From CAZRIE01 sp964600075 (lineage in GTDB: Bacteria; Bacteroidota; Bacteroidia; Flavobacteriales; Flavobacteriaceae), in the NCBI GenBank assembly GCA_964600075.1, contig CAZRIE010000042.1:1-31827 (forward strand): a DNA stretch of 31,827 nucleotides, written 5' to 3'. Position numbers and translations under genes: made by a program. Under the pieces are notes generated by a model. The model saw only the letters and a program-made list of their open reading frames with translations. It ran no database searches and was not told where the DNA came from. Of this stretch, positions 7,122 to 15,459 are shown in pieces (position 1 is the stretch's first letter; each line of letters starts with the position of its first letter).

Positions 7122-9644
7122 CTACATCATCCCTCCAAAAAAGATGGCGTTCATCAATAATTTATTCGTGCCATACCAAAAAGCCCTGAAATTAGTATTG
7201 TCAGTAAAAACAATGACACGACCTTTACCCATTTTCTGTACCTGAAATGGTACGCTGTTCTTTAGCATTTTCAGATTTTCTTCTGAAATATAACCACTCA
7301 TCAAAGGATTGTTGGTATACTGAATGGGATTGTTATAACTGTTTTTGTCAGGTTCGATATAAATATTGGTATTCCTGAACATGGGCAATCTGTTATATTG
7401 GTATCCATAATTTATGGGATGCGATAGGTCAAGTCTGGTCTCAAATATTGCTCCACTGGTTTTTTGGGCATCTTCAAAATTTTCTTTTTGGGCGAAAGAA
7501 ATATTGCTGGCCATCAGAGTATCTTTTTTGAGTTCGAGTTTTATCAATCCCTTTTTGTTAAAAAGTTCGACCGATTCACGGTAACCGATCAAAGTGCCAC
7601 CTGCTTTGACCCAATCCTTTAATTTATCAATCTGTTTTTTCGAAAGAGCTTTACTATCAATACTTGGAACGATTAAATCACTGTAGTTGCCCAAATCGAC
7701 CGAATCAAAATAGTCAATATCGATTTTGGTCAATTTCATTTCGTATCGCGTATCGAGCAAGTGCCAAATTTCACCCGCATCGTAAGACCTTACCCCATTG
7801 CCCACTAAAATGCCTACTTTTTGTTTACTTAAGGTTTCAAAGTCGTTGCTTCCCAAATCGATGCCTTTTGTAAGCCCCGTTTTCACTGCGGTAATCTGTA
7901 ATTTACTTTCGATGGCTATTTTCTGTAAAAACTCATGGAGTTCAGATGCATCGAGTTCTTGATTCTGAACCGGAACCATGATCGTGCCGCTACCGTATTT
8001 GTTACCTTCCAAATTAAAAGGAGATTTGGCTACCTTCGCCCGTATGCCCTTATTGAGTATGCTGTTAAGGGCCTTTGGGGTATAGTATTCGTTCCATTCA
8101 AAAAGGTAGGCGTAATCACTTTTAACATCAAGATTTCCCTCTGGGGGTATAAATTCCATGACCTCCTTACCGACATTTCCCAAAGAGCGTAATTCTGCAT
8201 AATCCATATTAAAGGCGAGGGGAAAAGTCCAAGCAGAAATATCATAGAATACACTATCGGTAAAAGTCGTGCGTTTTTCGAACATCGCTTTAATCAAACG
8301 GCTGTTCTTTTGACTCATAGGTACGATGTAGCTATAGCCTTTTTTGTAAGTTTTACCATTGAAATTGGCATCCCTTGAAAGTTCATGGAACTTGATTTTA
8401 TGCCGGTGCAATATTTCGGCCAAATGCCAGGTTCGGGCGGCATCTTTATTATCGCCGAAAACTATGGCTCTTGATCGGCCTATAGCCGATTCGAGACCGA
8501 CGTCCACATAAAATTGCTGTTGGTATGCTAAGATTTTAACGCGGAGTTCTTTTGCCGCCTCAATGGTAGAAAGCGCGGTAGTGAATTGATTTCGTATCGT
8601 AAAGGGAAAGGTAAGTAGCCCATTATCAGATTCTTGAACATGACCTCGTGAGCTGGCCTGCTCGAAAAGAATGCCAATACTTCCGTTAATATCCGGAAAA
8701 GTTGAGCCCTTACCATAATAATAGTCGTCGTACTGTTCTTCGGAATAGTACAGTGACCCGATTTTATCCAAAGCTTTGGCGTGATACGTACCAATTTCTG
8801 CCGTTAGGGTCTGATTCATTTTCGGCGTTAAAGGATGTACGCGCGCAGGTACACCGGGCTGGAAGAAAAAGGTAGCATCAGTGCCCATTTCATGATGGTC
8901 TGTGAGAATGTTGGGCATCCATTTATGAAACGATTCGATACGAGCACGGCTTTCGGGCAATTGTACGGGTAGCCAGTCGCGGTTCATATCGAACCAGTAG
9001 TGGTTGGTACGTCCGCCGGGCCAGACCTCGTGATACTCCCTTTCGTTGTTATCGGAGTTCAGATTACTGCTTTTGTTAGTATTCGCCCAATAGGCAAACC
9101 GTTGAAGTCCATCGGGATTAAAAGACGGATCCATCAAAATAACCATGTTGTCCAATAGCTCATCGATTTTGGGGCCCTGAGCGGCTGCAAGATAATAGGC
9201 ATATGCCAGACCAGCATTGGCACCACTAGGTTCGTTACCATGAATGGAAAAACCTTGATAGACCACTATAGGCATATTTTCCACGTTTATTGAACCGCCA
9301 CTGCTTTCTGTTATGGCTATATGATTTTTTTGGATTTGCTCAAGGTTTTCATGATTTTTTGGAGAGGTAACTGTAAGCAATATTATGGGTCGATCCTCAA
9401 AAGTTTTACCTCGATTTTCTATAGTTATGCGATCGGTTGCCTTTGCTAAGGCCTCCATATAAAATAGTAACTTGTCGTGGGTCACGTGCCATTCGCCAAC
9501 TTCATGGCCTATAACTTGTTTTGGCGTGGGTATGTCTTTGTTGTAAGAAATGTTTTGGGGAAGGTAGTAATCGAGGCTTATTTTTTCTTGGGCAAATGCA
9601 TTTTGAAATAAAAGAAAGGCCAATACGGATAGAAGGTTTCTCAT
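7122..9644 (-). CDS. Secreted M14-family zinc carboxypeptidase with C-terminal GATase-like domain
   Basis: An 840-residue exported protein with a signal peptide (cleavage probably after NAFA, residue 18). The M14 peptidase domain spans about 45-385. Zinc ligands are His135 and Glu138 in HGNEPSGAN and His250/251 in TDHHEMG; the substrate-site motifs DPSFNPDGLQR and FDMNRDW are present, and the catalytic Glu is Glu328 in GILFEQAS. The C-terminal part (about 600-750; VGILVGNGVRSYDAGEIWHLL) resembles the class I glutamine-amidotransferase-like fold found behind M14 domains in this clade. It should trim peptides in the periplasm or outside the cell. No sorting signal of type IX secretion is visible at the C-terminus, which ends ...NAIFFGGMM. 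It is monocistronic. Confidence 0.93.
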   Translation of the reverse strand: MRNLLSVLAFLLFQNAFAQEKISLDYYLPQNISYNKDIPTPKQVIGHEVGEWHVTHDKLLFYMEALAKATDRITIENRGKTFEDRPIILLTVTSPKNHENLEQIQKNHIAITESSGGSINVENMPIVVYQGFSIHGNEPSGANAGLAYAYYLAAAQGPKIDELLDNMVILMDPSFNPDGLQRFAYWANTNKSSNLNSDNNEREYHEVWPGGRTNHYWFDMNRDWLPVQLPESRARIESFHKWMPNILTDHHEMGTDATFFFQPGVPARVHPLTPKMNQTLTAEIGTYHAKALDKIGSLYYSEEQYDDYYYGKGSTFPDINGSIGILFEQASSRGHVQESDNGLLTFPFTIRNQFTTALSTIEAAKELRVKILAYQQQFYVDVGLESAIGRSRAIVFGDNKDAARTWHLAEILHRHKIKFHELSRDANFNGKTYKKGYSYIVPMSQKNSRLIKAMFEKRTTFTDSVFYDISAWTFPLAFNMDYAELRSLGNVGKEVMEFIPPEGNLDVKSDYAYLFEWNEYYTPKALNSILNKGIRAKVAKSPFNLEGNKYGSGTIMVPVQNQELDASELHEFLQKIAIESKLQITAVKTGLTKGIDLGSNDFETLSKQKVGILVGNGVRSYDAGEIWHLLDTRYEMKLTKIDIDYFDSVDLGNYSDLIVPSIDSKALSKKQIDKLKDWVKAGGTLIGYRESVELFNKKGLIKLELKKDTLMASNISFAQKENFEDAQKTSGAIFETRLDLSHPINYGYQYNRLPMFRNTNIYIEPDKNSYNNPIQYTNNPLMSGYISEENLKMLKNSVPFQVQKMGKGRVIVFTDNTNFRAFWYGTNKLLMNAIFFGGMM

Positions 9645-9662
9645 TCTTCGCGGATTTAGTCA

Positions 9663-9693
9663 TAAATGTAACCAATCCCCATAAACGAGTCAA
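9663..9693 (-). promoter_or_regulatory. Putative promoter of the M14 peptidase gene
   Basis: On the minus strand TTG (9693-9691), 20 nt, then TACATTTA (9670-9663), one mismatch from TAnnTTTG. The ATG at 9644 lies 18 nt below the -7 box, so the leader is about 12 nt. Confidence 0.55.
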
Positions 9694-9740
9694 GGCGCTA
9701 TCCAGTATTACGATATATCGTAATGCTGAAAACCCAATAA

Positions 9741-9765
9741 ATAGAAAACGGCCCTAAAAGGGCCG
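9741..9765 (-). terminator. Intrinsic terminator of the PUR-family gene
   Basis: The minus strand reads CGGCCC-TTTTA-GGGCCG followed by TTTTCTAT. The six-bp GC stem (9749-9754 with 9760-9765) lies about 30 nt after the stop codon at 9794. Confidence 0.8.
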
Positions 9766-9793
9766 CTCTATTATAATATTATATACTTATTTT

Positions 9794-10168
9794 TCAAATA
9801 TCGTCAAAGCTTACATCGGTAAAACTATCCGTAGATTTTGCTTCTCCGTTCTCGCTAGGTTCCTCTTCTTTTTTGAAATCTTTCTGATGCCTTTCTGAAA
9901 TGACCTCGGCACCTTTTTCATCGATAATGAAATCCATCATTTCTTCAACGTTTTCCCTAAACGCCTCAAAATCTTCTTTGTAGAGATATATTTTGTGCTT
10001 TTTATAATGGAAAGAACCATCGTCGTGGGTAAATTTTTTACTTTCCGTTATCGTTAAATAATAATCACCCGCCTTCGTGCTTCTTACATCAAAAAAATAG
10101 GTTCTTCGTCCTGCCCGTAGGACCTTGGAATGAATTTCTTCCTGGTCCATTGCACCTTTTTCGCTCAT
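9794..10168 (-). CDS. PUR-alpha-like nucleic-acid-binding protein (DUF3276)
   Basis: A 124-residue cytoplasmic protein. Residues about 10-85 form the PUR-type single-stranded DNA/RNA-binding fold, with the conserved stretch VLRAGRRTYFFDVRSTKAGD and the second strand-rich part YYLTITESKKF. The tail after residue 90 is acidic and charged (KKEEEPSENGEAKSTDSF) and probably disordered. Homologues are widespread in Bacteroidota and were structurally compared with eukaryotic Pur-alpha; their cell role is not known. The gene has its own promoter and terminator. It lies behind, and codirectional with, the ABC exporter gene, but the promoter between them suggests separate control. Confidence 0.9.
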   Translation of the reverse strand: MSEKGAMDQEEIHSKVLRAGRRTYFFDVRSTKAGDYYLTITESKKFTHDDGSFHYKKHKIYLYKEDFEAFRENVEEMMDFIIDEKGAEVISERHQKDFKKEEEPSENGEAKSTDSFTDVSFDDI

Positions 10169-10204
10169 CTTTGTAGTGTATAGTTAATAGTTGTTGTTCT
10201 ATCA

Positions 10205-10233
10205 AAAATGTAAAAAAAATGCGAATACGCCAA
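10205..10233 (-). promoter_or_regulatory. Putative promoter of the PUR-family gene
   Basis: On the minus strand TTG (10233-10231), 18 nt containing an 8-T run, then TACATTTT (10212-10205), followed by TG. This fits TTG-N18-TAnnTTT. The element sits between the ABC exporter stop (10241) and the PUR start (10168). Confidence 0.5.
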
Positions 10234-10240
10234 CAATTTT

Positions 10241-11995
10241 CTAATTTTCTTTCTCCGAGAGCTGAGTTATATACAGTTCTTTGTAGTATCCTTCGACAGT
10301 ATTCAATTCGTCGTGGGTACCCTCTTGCAAAAGTTTGCCATCTTTGAGAACGAGAACCTTATCTGCATTTTTGGCTGAAGAAACACGGTGACTTACAATC
10401 AAAGTGGTTCTGTATTGCGAGGCTTTTTTAAGGTTGTTCAAAATCTCTTCTTCGGTTTCGGTATCAACGGCCGATAGACAGTCATCAAAAAGATAAATAT
10501 TCGGATTTTTTAGTAGGGCCCTTGCTATGGAAACCCGCTGTTTTTGACCTCCACTAAGGGTGATTCCCCGCTCTCCTAGAATTGTTTCATATCCTTTGGA
10601 AAATCCAGCAATATTTTCATCTACAACAGCATTTTTCGCAGCAAGCACAACTTCCTCCTCCGTCGCATTTTCTTTTCCGAATTTAATATTGTTCTTTATA
10701 GAATCGGAAAATAAGAAAGCATCCTGCGGAACGGCCCCTATAGATTGCCTTAAGTCATTGATATTCAATTTTTTTATAGGCACGTCATCGATATATATTT
10801 CACCGGAAGTCACATCATAAAGTCGGGCCACCAAATCTAAAATGGTCGATTTTCCAGAACCTGTTTTACCTAGTATAGCTACAGTTTCGCCTTTGTTAAT
10901 GGTAAACGAGATATTATTTAGTGCCGTTATTTCAGTATCCTCGTAGGTAAACGTAACGTTCTTAAACTCTATTTTTCCTCCAATAGGTGTACTTTCATAC
11001 ACAGTGTTTTTGATATCGGGTGTTTCTTTCAGAAATTCATTGATACGTTTTTGAGAGGCTTCCGCCCGCTGTACAATAGATGTCAACCAACCAATAATCG
11101 CTACGGGCCACGTAAGCATATTCACGTAAAGAATAAATTCTGCAATAACGCCCACAGATTCGATTTCTCCGTCTATATATTGTTTTCCCCCCACGTAAAT
11201 AACGAAAATATTACTGATGCCTATAAGAAGTACCATCAAGGGGAAAAACCAGGCATTGACCTTGGCGAGATTCATACTTTTGTCTTTTCCCTCTATGGCC
11301 AAAACCCCAAGTTCGTTGTTGGTTTGCGGTTCTAGGGCATATGCCTTTATTACAGAAACACCGGAAAAGACTTCTTGAGTAAACGTAGAAAGGGTTGAGA
11401 GATATTGTTGGACAATTGTACTACGTTCGTGGATAATCTTACTGATATAATATATCAATACGGATAAAATTGGCAAGGGAATCAAGGCATAGGCCGCAAG
11501 CTTCGGAGCCGTAATGAACATAATAGGAATAATACATGCAAAAAGGGTTACAGTATTGATGCCGTACATTAACGCAGGACCCGCATACATGCGCACTTGT
11601 CCGATATCTTCGCTGATGCGGTTCATCAAATCACCGGTTCTATTCTTCTTGTAAAAGTTAAGGCTCAGTAGCTGATAATGATCAAATACCTCATTCTTTA
11701 GGTCGTACTCGATATATCGTGAAACATTAATAATGGTTTGCCGCATAAGAAAAGTAAAAAAACCTGAAAGCAAGGCCGCCCCAACTATAATTAATATATA
11801 CTGTAAGAGCATACTTTTTGCCACCGACTCGGCGATTTCGGCATCCATAAAATTTTCGACAACGGTAATCGATTTATTTACGTACGATGGCATTACCAAT
11901 TGTAGCACACGGGCAACTATGGTAATAAAAACACCTACCAGTATTTTTATCCAATATTTTTTGAAGTATTTGTTGATGTGTCTGAGTTCCTTCAT
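10241..11995 (-). CDS. ABC exporter half-transporter (TMD-NBD) with degenerate Walker B
   Basis: A 584-residue type IV ABC exporter: six membrane helices in about 1-310, then the ATP-binding domain. Visible motifs are Walker A GKTGSGKST (about 372-380), the signature LSGGQKQR, and Walker B NIYLFDDCLSAVD, in which the catalytic Glu after the Walker B Asp is replaced by Asp. This is the pattern of the non-catalytic half of heterodimeric exporters such as TM287/288 or YheI/YheH. A canonical partner would then be encoded elsewhere, as none is in this window. The substrate (lipid or drug) is unknown. A perfect TATCTTTG box lies 42 nt upstream. Confidence 0.9.
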   Translation of the reverse strand: MKELRHINKYFKKYWIKILVGVFITIVARVLQLVMPSYVNKSITVVENFMDAEIAESVAKSMLLQYILIIVGAALLSGFFTFLMRQTIINVSRYIEYDLKNEVFDHYQLLSLNFYKKNRTGDLMNRISEDIGQVRMYAGPALMYGINTVTLFACIIPIMFITAPKLAAYALIPLPILSVLIYYISKIIHERSTIVQQYLSTLSTFTQEVFSGVSVIKAYALEPQTNNELGVLAIEGKDKSMNLAKVNAWFFPLMVLLIGISNIFVIYVGGKQYIDGEIESVGVIAEFILYVNMLTWPVAIIGWLTSIVQRAEASQKRINEFLKETPDIKNTVYESTPIGGKIEFKNVTFTYEDTEITALNNISFTINKGETVAILGKTGSGKSTILDLVARLYDVTSGEIYIDDVPIKKLNINDLRQSIGAVPQDAFLFSDSIKNNIKFGKENATEEEVVLAAKNAVVDENIAGFSKGYETILGERGITLSGGQKQRVSIARALLKNPNIYLFDDCLSAVDTETEEEILNNLKKASQYRTTLIVSHRVSSAKNADKVLVLKDGKLLQEGTHDELNTVEGYYKELYITQLSEKEN

Positions 11996-12036
11996 GCAGA
12001 TGTTTGGCTAAAGCTAAGTATTACTTTAGTGCTGAT

Positions 12037-12044
12037 CAAAGATA
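12037..12044 (-). promoter_or_regulatory. Putative -7 box of the ABC exporter gene
   Basis: The minus strand carries TATCTTTG, a full match to TAnnTTTG, 42 nt upstream of the ATG at 11995. A -33 TTG is not clear. The divergent gap to nusB (11996-12273) holds, besides this box, only an AGCGGT/ACCGCT hairpin at 12199-12214; no gene is seen in it. Confidence 0.5.
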
Positions 12045-12273
12045 GGGGTTTGGGCCAAAATTGAATGTTATAGAATTTATAATGTCGATGAAAGAAAAAA
12101 GAGAATATTTCTAAATGTACAATAACCTTAAAAACAGTGATTTGCGTATGTCTTCCGTCTTACGTTACTTAGTAAAACGGTCTTTCATGCTTTAAGGTAG
12201 CGGTCATTACCGCTTTATTACTATTTTTACCGCGTGAAAGTCGAATCGAATACTATTCAAAAAGTTCTTTAAC

Positions 12274-13221
12274 ATGCTAACGCGAAGGCACATCAGGGTT
12301 AAGGTGATGCAATGTATTTACGCCCTGACTCAATCGAAAGACGATTCTTTAGAGAAACAGGAAAAATTTCTGCGTTTTAGTATAGAAAGCATGTACGCTC
12401 TTTACTTATTGATGTTGAGCCTTATGATAGAGTTACATCAAAGGGCCACTGAACAGTTGAAACTTTCTTCGAAAAAGTATTTGGCAACGGAATCGGATGC
12501 TTATCCTGATCAAGAAAAATTCATAAAAAATAAACTACTGTTACAAATCGCGGAAAACGATGCCTTGAAAGCGGAGTTGAAAAAGCGAAAATTAAAAAAC
12601 TGGTATCTTGACGACGAGTATGTAAAAATCATATATAAGGATACCGTGACCAGCTCGGCCTACACCAATTATATGACCAAAACTTCTGGTAGCTATAATG
12701 AGGACAAAGATTTTTTAATAACGCTATTTAAGGAAGTCATCGCACCCAACGAAAAAATATACGAATATTTTGAAGATGACAAACTTACTTGGATAGACGA
12801 TATACCTATTGTAAATACCTTCATTTTAAAATTGTTCAGAAAGGCTAAGGAAAATCATCCACCAAATTTTTTTCTTCCTCGTTTGTTAAAGGACGATACC
12901 GATATGGATTTCGCCCAGCAACTGTTAACGAAAACTTTGCTCAATGATGCCCTATGGGTCAAGGAAATTGAAGGAAAAACTCCAAATTGGGATAAAGACC
13001 GCATTGCAGATATCGATGCAATACTTTTGAAAATGGCGATATGTGAGCTTCTAAATTTTTCATCCATACCCGAGAAGGTAACGATTAACGAATTTCTGGA
13101 AATTGCTAAGGAGTATTCTACTCCGAAGAGCAGTATTTTTATCAACGGTATCTTAGATAAGTTGGTCAAGGAATATAAGGCCGAAGGAAAACTTAACAAA
13201 ATGGGAAGGGGATTGATATAA
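12274..13221 (+). CDS. nusB: Transcription antitermination factor NusB (long Bacteroidota form)
   Basis: NusB joins NusE (S10) on boxA RNA to prevent early termination, mainly in rRNA operons. The start MLTRRHIRVKVMQCIYAL is the typical NusB N-terminus (R-R-x-x-R-x-x-A/V-M-Q). The C-terminal NusB core (about 200-305) has DRIADIDAILLKMAICELL and IPEKVTINEFLEIAKEYS, with STPKSSIFINGILDKLV closing the fold. At 315 residues it is about twice the size of E. coli NusB owing to a middle region (about 60-190) found in this phylum. It heads a cluster with the DUF1573 lipoprotein and yajC, the usual order in flavobacteria. Confidence 0.93.
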   Translation: MLTRRHIRVKVMQCIYALTQSKDDSLEKQEKFLRFSIESMYALYLLMLSLMIELHQRATEQLKLSSKKYLATESDAYPDQEKFIKNKLLLQIAENDALKAELKKRKLKNWYLDDEYVKIIYKDTVTSSAYTNYMTKTSGSYNEDKDFLITLFKEVIAPNEKIYEYFEDDKLTWIDDIPIVNTFILKLFRKAKENHPPNFFLPRLLKDDTDMDFAQQLLTKTLLNDALWVKEIEGKTPNWDKDRIADIDAILLKMAICELLNFSSIPEKVTINEFLEIAKEYSTPKSSIFINGILDKLVKEYKAEGKLNKMGRGLI

Positions 13222-13239
13222 TATATTTCATTAATTTTG
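13213..13239 (+). promoter_or_regulatory. Putative promoter of the DUF1573 gene
   Basis: TAATTTTG at 13232-13239 matches TAnnTTTG fully. A TTG at 13213-13215 lies 16 nt upstream, a little short of the usual spacing, and overlaps the 3' end of nusB. The ATG at 13292 is about 50 nt downstream, so the DUF1573 gene can be transcribed apart from nusB. Confidence 0.55.
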
Positions 13240-13291
13240 CGTTCAAATTAAAATAATACATAATAATTAAAAATAAATAAATATCTGACAG

Positions 13292-13765
13292 ATGAAAAAA
13301 GCACTTTTGACTTTAAGCTTATTTTCCGTTTTAGCATTTGTTTCATGCAAGGAAAATGCATCGAGTAAAATAAAATCGGACAATGTTGCCGAAGCTGCCC
13401 AGCGTGACGAGGCAGGGAAACAAATTCCAGTGATGTCTTTTGAGAAGGCCGAACATGATTTCGGAACTATCGAACAAGGCACTCCCCAAGAGACCGCCTT
13501 CAAATTTACAAATACTGGTAATGCACCTTTGATTATAACCAATGCAACGAGTTCTTGTGGTTGTACTGTGCCAGATCCTCCGAAGGGTGCTATTGCACCT
13601 GGCGATACGGGCGAATTGGTAGTCAAATTTAATGGGTCGGGCCAAAATCAGGTTACCAAGACCATTACTGTTAACGCAAATACCGAAAAAGGTTCCGAGC
13701 TATTGCGCATAAAAGCTTTTGTAAATCCTAAAGGTGCCGCTCCGTTGGGGCCAACATCTAAATAA
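13292..13765 (+). CDS. DUF1573-domain lipoprotein
   Basis: A 157-residue predicted lipoprotein. The signal ends in the lipobox LAFVSC, with Cys19 as the lipidated residue, followed by a charged linker to about residue 48. The DUF1573 domain (about 50-150) has an immunoglobulin/ASH-like beta sandwich; typical segments are HDFGTIEQGTPQE, FKFTNTGNAPLII and SSCGCTVPDPPKG. The Cys-Gly-Cys pair is conserved in the family, but its role is unknown. The protein probably sits in the periplasmic leaflet of a membrane. It lies between nusB and yajC, 70 nt and 41 nt away respectively. Confidence 0.92.
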   Translation: MKKALLTLSLFSVLAFVSCKENASSKIKSDNVAEAAQRDEAGKQIPVMSFEKAEHDFGTIEQGTPQETAFKFTNTGNAPLIITNATSSCGCTVPDPPKGAIAPGDTGELVVKFNGSGQNQVTKTITVNANTEKGSELLRIKAFVNPKGAAPLGPTSK

Positions 13766-13806
13766 TTTTAATTATGCCTGCTTTCATGTAGGTTCAAATA
13801 GATAGT

Positions 13807-14100
13807 ATGGGTGATATAGGACAGTTTCTTCCGATGATTTTGATTTTTGTGGTTGCATATTTTTTTATGATACGCCCACAAATGAAACGCCAGAAAGATG
13901 AAAAAAAATTCTCCGCCGAATTGAAACGCGGTGATCGGGTAATAACCAAAAGTGGACTGCATGGCAAGATTATGGATCTTAACGATAAAGATTTATCCTG
14001 TATCGTGGAGACTATGGCGGGGAAGCTAAAATTCGACCGCTCGGCAATTTCCATGGAAATGAGTAAAAAACTGAATGTTCCCGAAAAAAAAAGTAAGTAA
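13807..14100 (+). CDS. yajC: Preprotein translocase subunit YajC
   Basis: YajC is an accessory subunit of the SecDF-YajC complex that assists protein export through SecYEG. The 97-residue protein has one N-terminal membrane helix (about 6-22, LPMILIFVVAYFFMI) followed at once by the hallmark RPQMKRQKD, then the cytoplasmic domain with ELKRGDRVITKSGLHGKI. Its length is usual. The ATG at 13807 is chosen because the membrane helix begins just after it. A terminator follows 17 nt after the stop. Confidence 0.95.
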   Translation: MGDIGQFLPMILIFVVAYFFMIRPQMKRQKDEKKFSAELKRGDRVITKSGLHGKIMDLNDKDLSCIVETMAGKLKFDRSAISMEMSKKLNVPEKKSK

Positions 14101-14116
14101 TTAGATACCATATATC

Positions 14117-14150
14117 AAAAAGCACCGATTTCTAAATTTCGGTGTTTTTT
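14117..14150 (+). terminator. Intrinsic terminator after yajC
   Basis: AAAAAGCACCGA and TCGGTGTTTTTT face each other around a 10-nt loop (14129-14138), with one G-U pair and a following run of seven T. It should end the nusB-DUF1573-yajC transcript. Confidence 0.8.
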
Positions 14151-14280
14151 TGTGCTTTTTCTTTATTTGCACCGAATTAGTCATATTTTTCATACCTTTA
14201 TATAAGTTTTATCGTAACTATTTAGTATTTAGAAGGTTTTGTAGAAAAATTGTGCTTCCCCAGCCATCAAATTTTGAAAT

Positions 14281-14373
14281 ATGCTTACTTTTTTTGGTAT
14301 TCTCTTTATTTTGCTGATCGTCAATATTGTGTTACTGTTATTAAGCACTGACAAGGCAAAAGATTCGCATTAA
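14281..14373 (+). CDS. Possible 30-residue single-pass membrane miniprotein
   Basis: An ATG at 14281 opens 30 codons ending in TAA: MLTFFGILFILLIVNIVLLL, then LSTDKAKDSH. Residues 2-21 are a continuous hydrophobic helix, followed by a short charged tail, which is the shape of a real small membrane protein and unlikely to arise from random AT-rich DNA with this clean boundary. It lies about 130 nt after the yajC terminator, so it would need its own promoter; a TACCTTTA box at about 14191-14198 with a TTTG about 23 nt upstream is a possible one. I do not recognise a family. It could also be chance. Confidence 0.45.
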   Translation: MLTFFGILFILLIVNIVLLLLSTDKAKDSH

Positions 14374-14840
14374 CTCCATTTTTTGGAGTGTAATTCGAAG
14401 ATGGCCGACTCGGCCTATCATTTTCAGCGAAAAATTTCTCTTTCGTCGTCATTCCCTATTGAAATTATGCCTTTGAGACAATCACGGTATTCACTACGTT
14501 TTTTTGATTTCCACTGATATTTGCTCGTAGCATAAATTATGAAAAAAAGACCCACTTCTAGCATCTTCTTTAGTCAACTCGCCTTGGGTTATCGCGAAAA
14601 GTAATGGAGGTCACTTGCCCATAATTTTTTCGTATTATGGTATTAAATTGGCCAATATTAGATACCTGACTTTTATAGCTAACGATTTTATATGCGATAA
14701 GAAATTCTAATTGACCAACCTCGGTCAAACAAAGAAATGGGTACAATAGGAGCATAAAAAAGGCATTGATTCAAAAGGTATTAAATGTGCAGCACCTTCC
14801 CAAATCAAGAGATTAAAGACATTCCTTAATAAATAGAGTC
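14374..14840. other. Gene-poor stretch, no supported gene
   Basis: About 470 nt without a convincing coding frame. A perfect short palindrome GGCCGACTCGGCC is at 14403-14415. Frames on both strands are broken by stops; the longest (minus, 14570-14755) shows no family pattern. The stretch leads into a decayed lipoprotein gene, so it may itself be eroded sequence. Confidence 0.5.
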
Positions 14841-15271
14841 ATGAAGGGGAACATTGCTTATCTAATCTGCATCGTTTTTCTCCCTATTCTGGCCAGTTGT
14901 TTAAAGGAAGATCAAGTACACATTTTGACATCTGGGTAAGCCCATGTTACCTATGAAACGGGATTTTCGTTTACAAATTCATCTGGGTTTGAAGCAGACT
15001 ATGTTATTTTCAAACTTAAGATAGATAGGTACCGGTGTGGAAAAAGAGTATGGCCAAAGCCTCGACGGCTATAACTATACCACTTTACAGGAGTGGTTCC
15101 AAAGCTGTTTATCAAAAAAAAGTGTTTGAAAATGGGAAAAAGATTACGTTTAAACCATAAAGAAACGATTTCGAAGGAAATAGACAAAAGAATAAATCTA
15201 CTTCAATAATCGCCATAAAGGAAAATGAAGTTTTTAAAATAGTATTGGAACGAGTAATAGCCTTGAGGTGA
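14841..15271 (+). pseudogene. Decayed lipoprotein gene (two stops, two frameshifts)
   Basis: The ATG at 14841 starts a clear lipoprotein signal, MKGNIAYLICIVFLPILASC, with Cys20 in the lipobox. A TAA at 14937 interrupts it, but the same frame continues as HVTYETGFSFTNSSGFEADY to about 15024. Coding sense then moves to the next frame (GTGVEKEYGQSLDGYNYTTL, from 15028) up to an 8-A run at 15113-15121. After the run a third frame continues (KKVFENGKKITFKP), passes a TAA at 15158, and goes on to a final TGA at 15269. Joined, it would be a lipoprotein of about 140 residues. The family is not recognised. The signal and the long coding-like segments make chance unlikely. Confidence 0.6.
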
Positions 15272-15385
15272 GAATTCATTGTTTTTAAAAGGGCCAAATC
15301 AACAAAAAATACACTATCAAGTTTTAAGAACAATCGTAACCTCTTTTTCCATATTGTCCAAATGCTCTTTAGTAACCTCTTGTAT

Positions 15386-15416
15386 AAAAGCCCTGACGTT
15401 TTAAGTCAAGGCTTTT
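15386..15416 (-). terminator. Intrinsic terminator of the dual immunophilin gene
   Basis: On the minus strand AAAGCCTTGAC, a 7-nt loop, and GTCAGGGCTTT pair over 11 positions with one G-U pair, followed by TATAC. It lies about 45 nt after the stop at 15460. Confidence 0.7.
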
Positions 15417-15459
15417 CATATTAGAACATGATATTATATTCTTCGTTAAACACAAATTT

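Noticed and set aside
12199..12214. AGCGGT-CATT-ACCGCT hairpin as a terminator
   Set aside because: It lies between divergent genes, so no transcript needs ending there; at most an operator.
14570..14755. 61-codon minus-strand ORF in the gene-poor stretch
   Set aside because: No family pattern, no promoter, and many stops beyond both ends; judged chance or unrecognisable decay.
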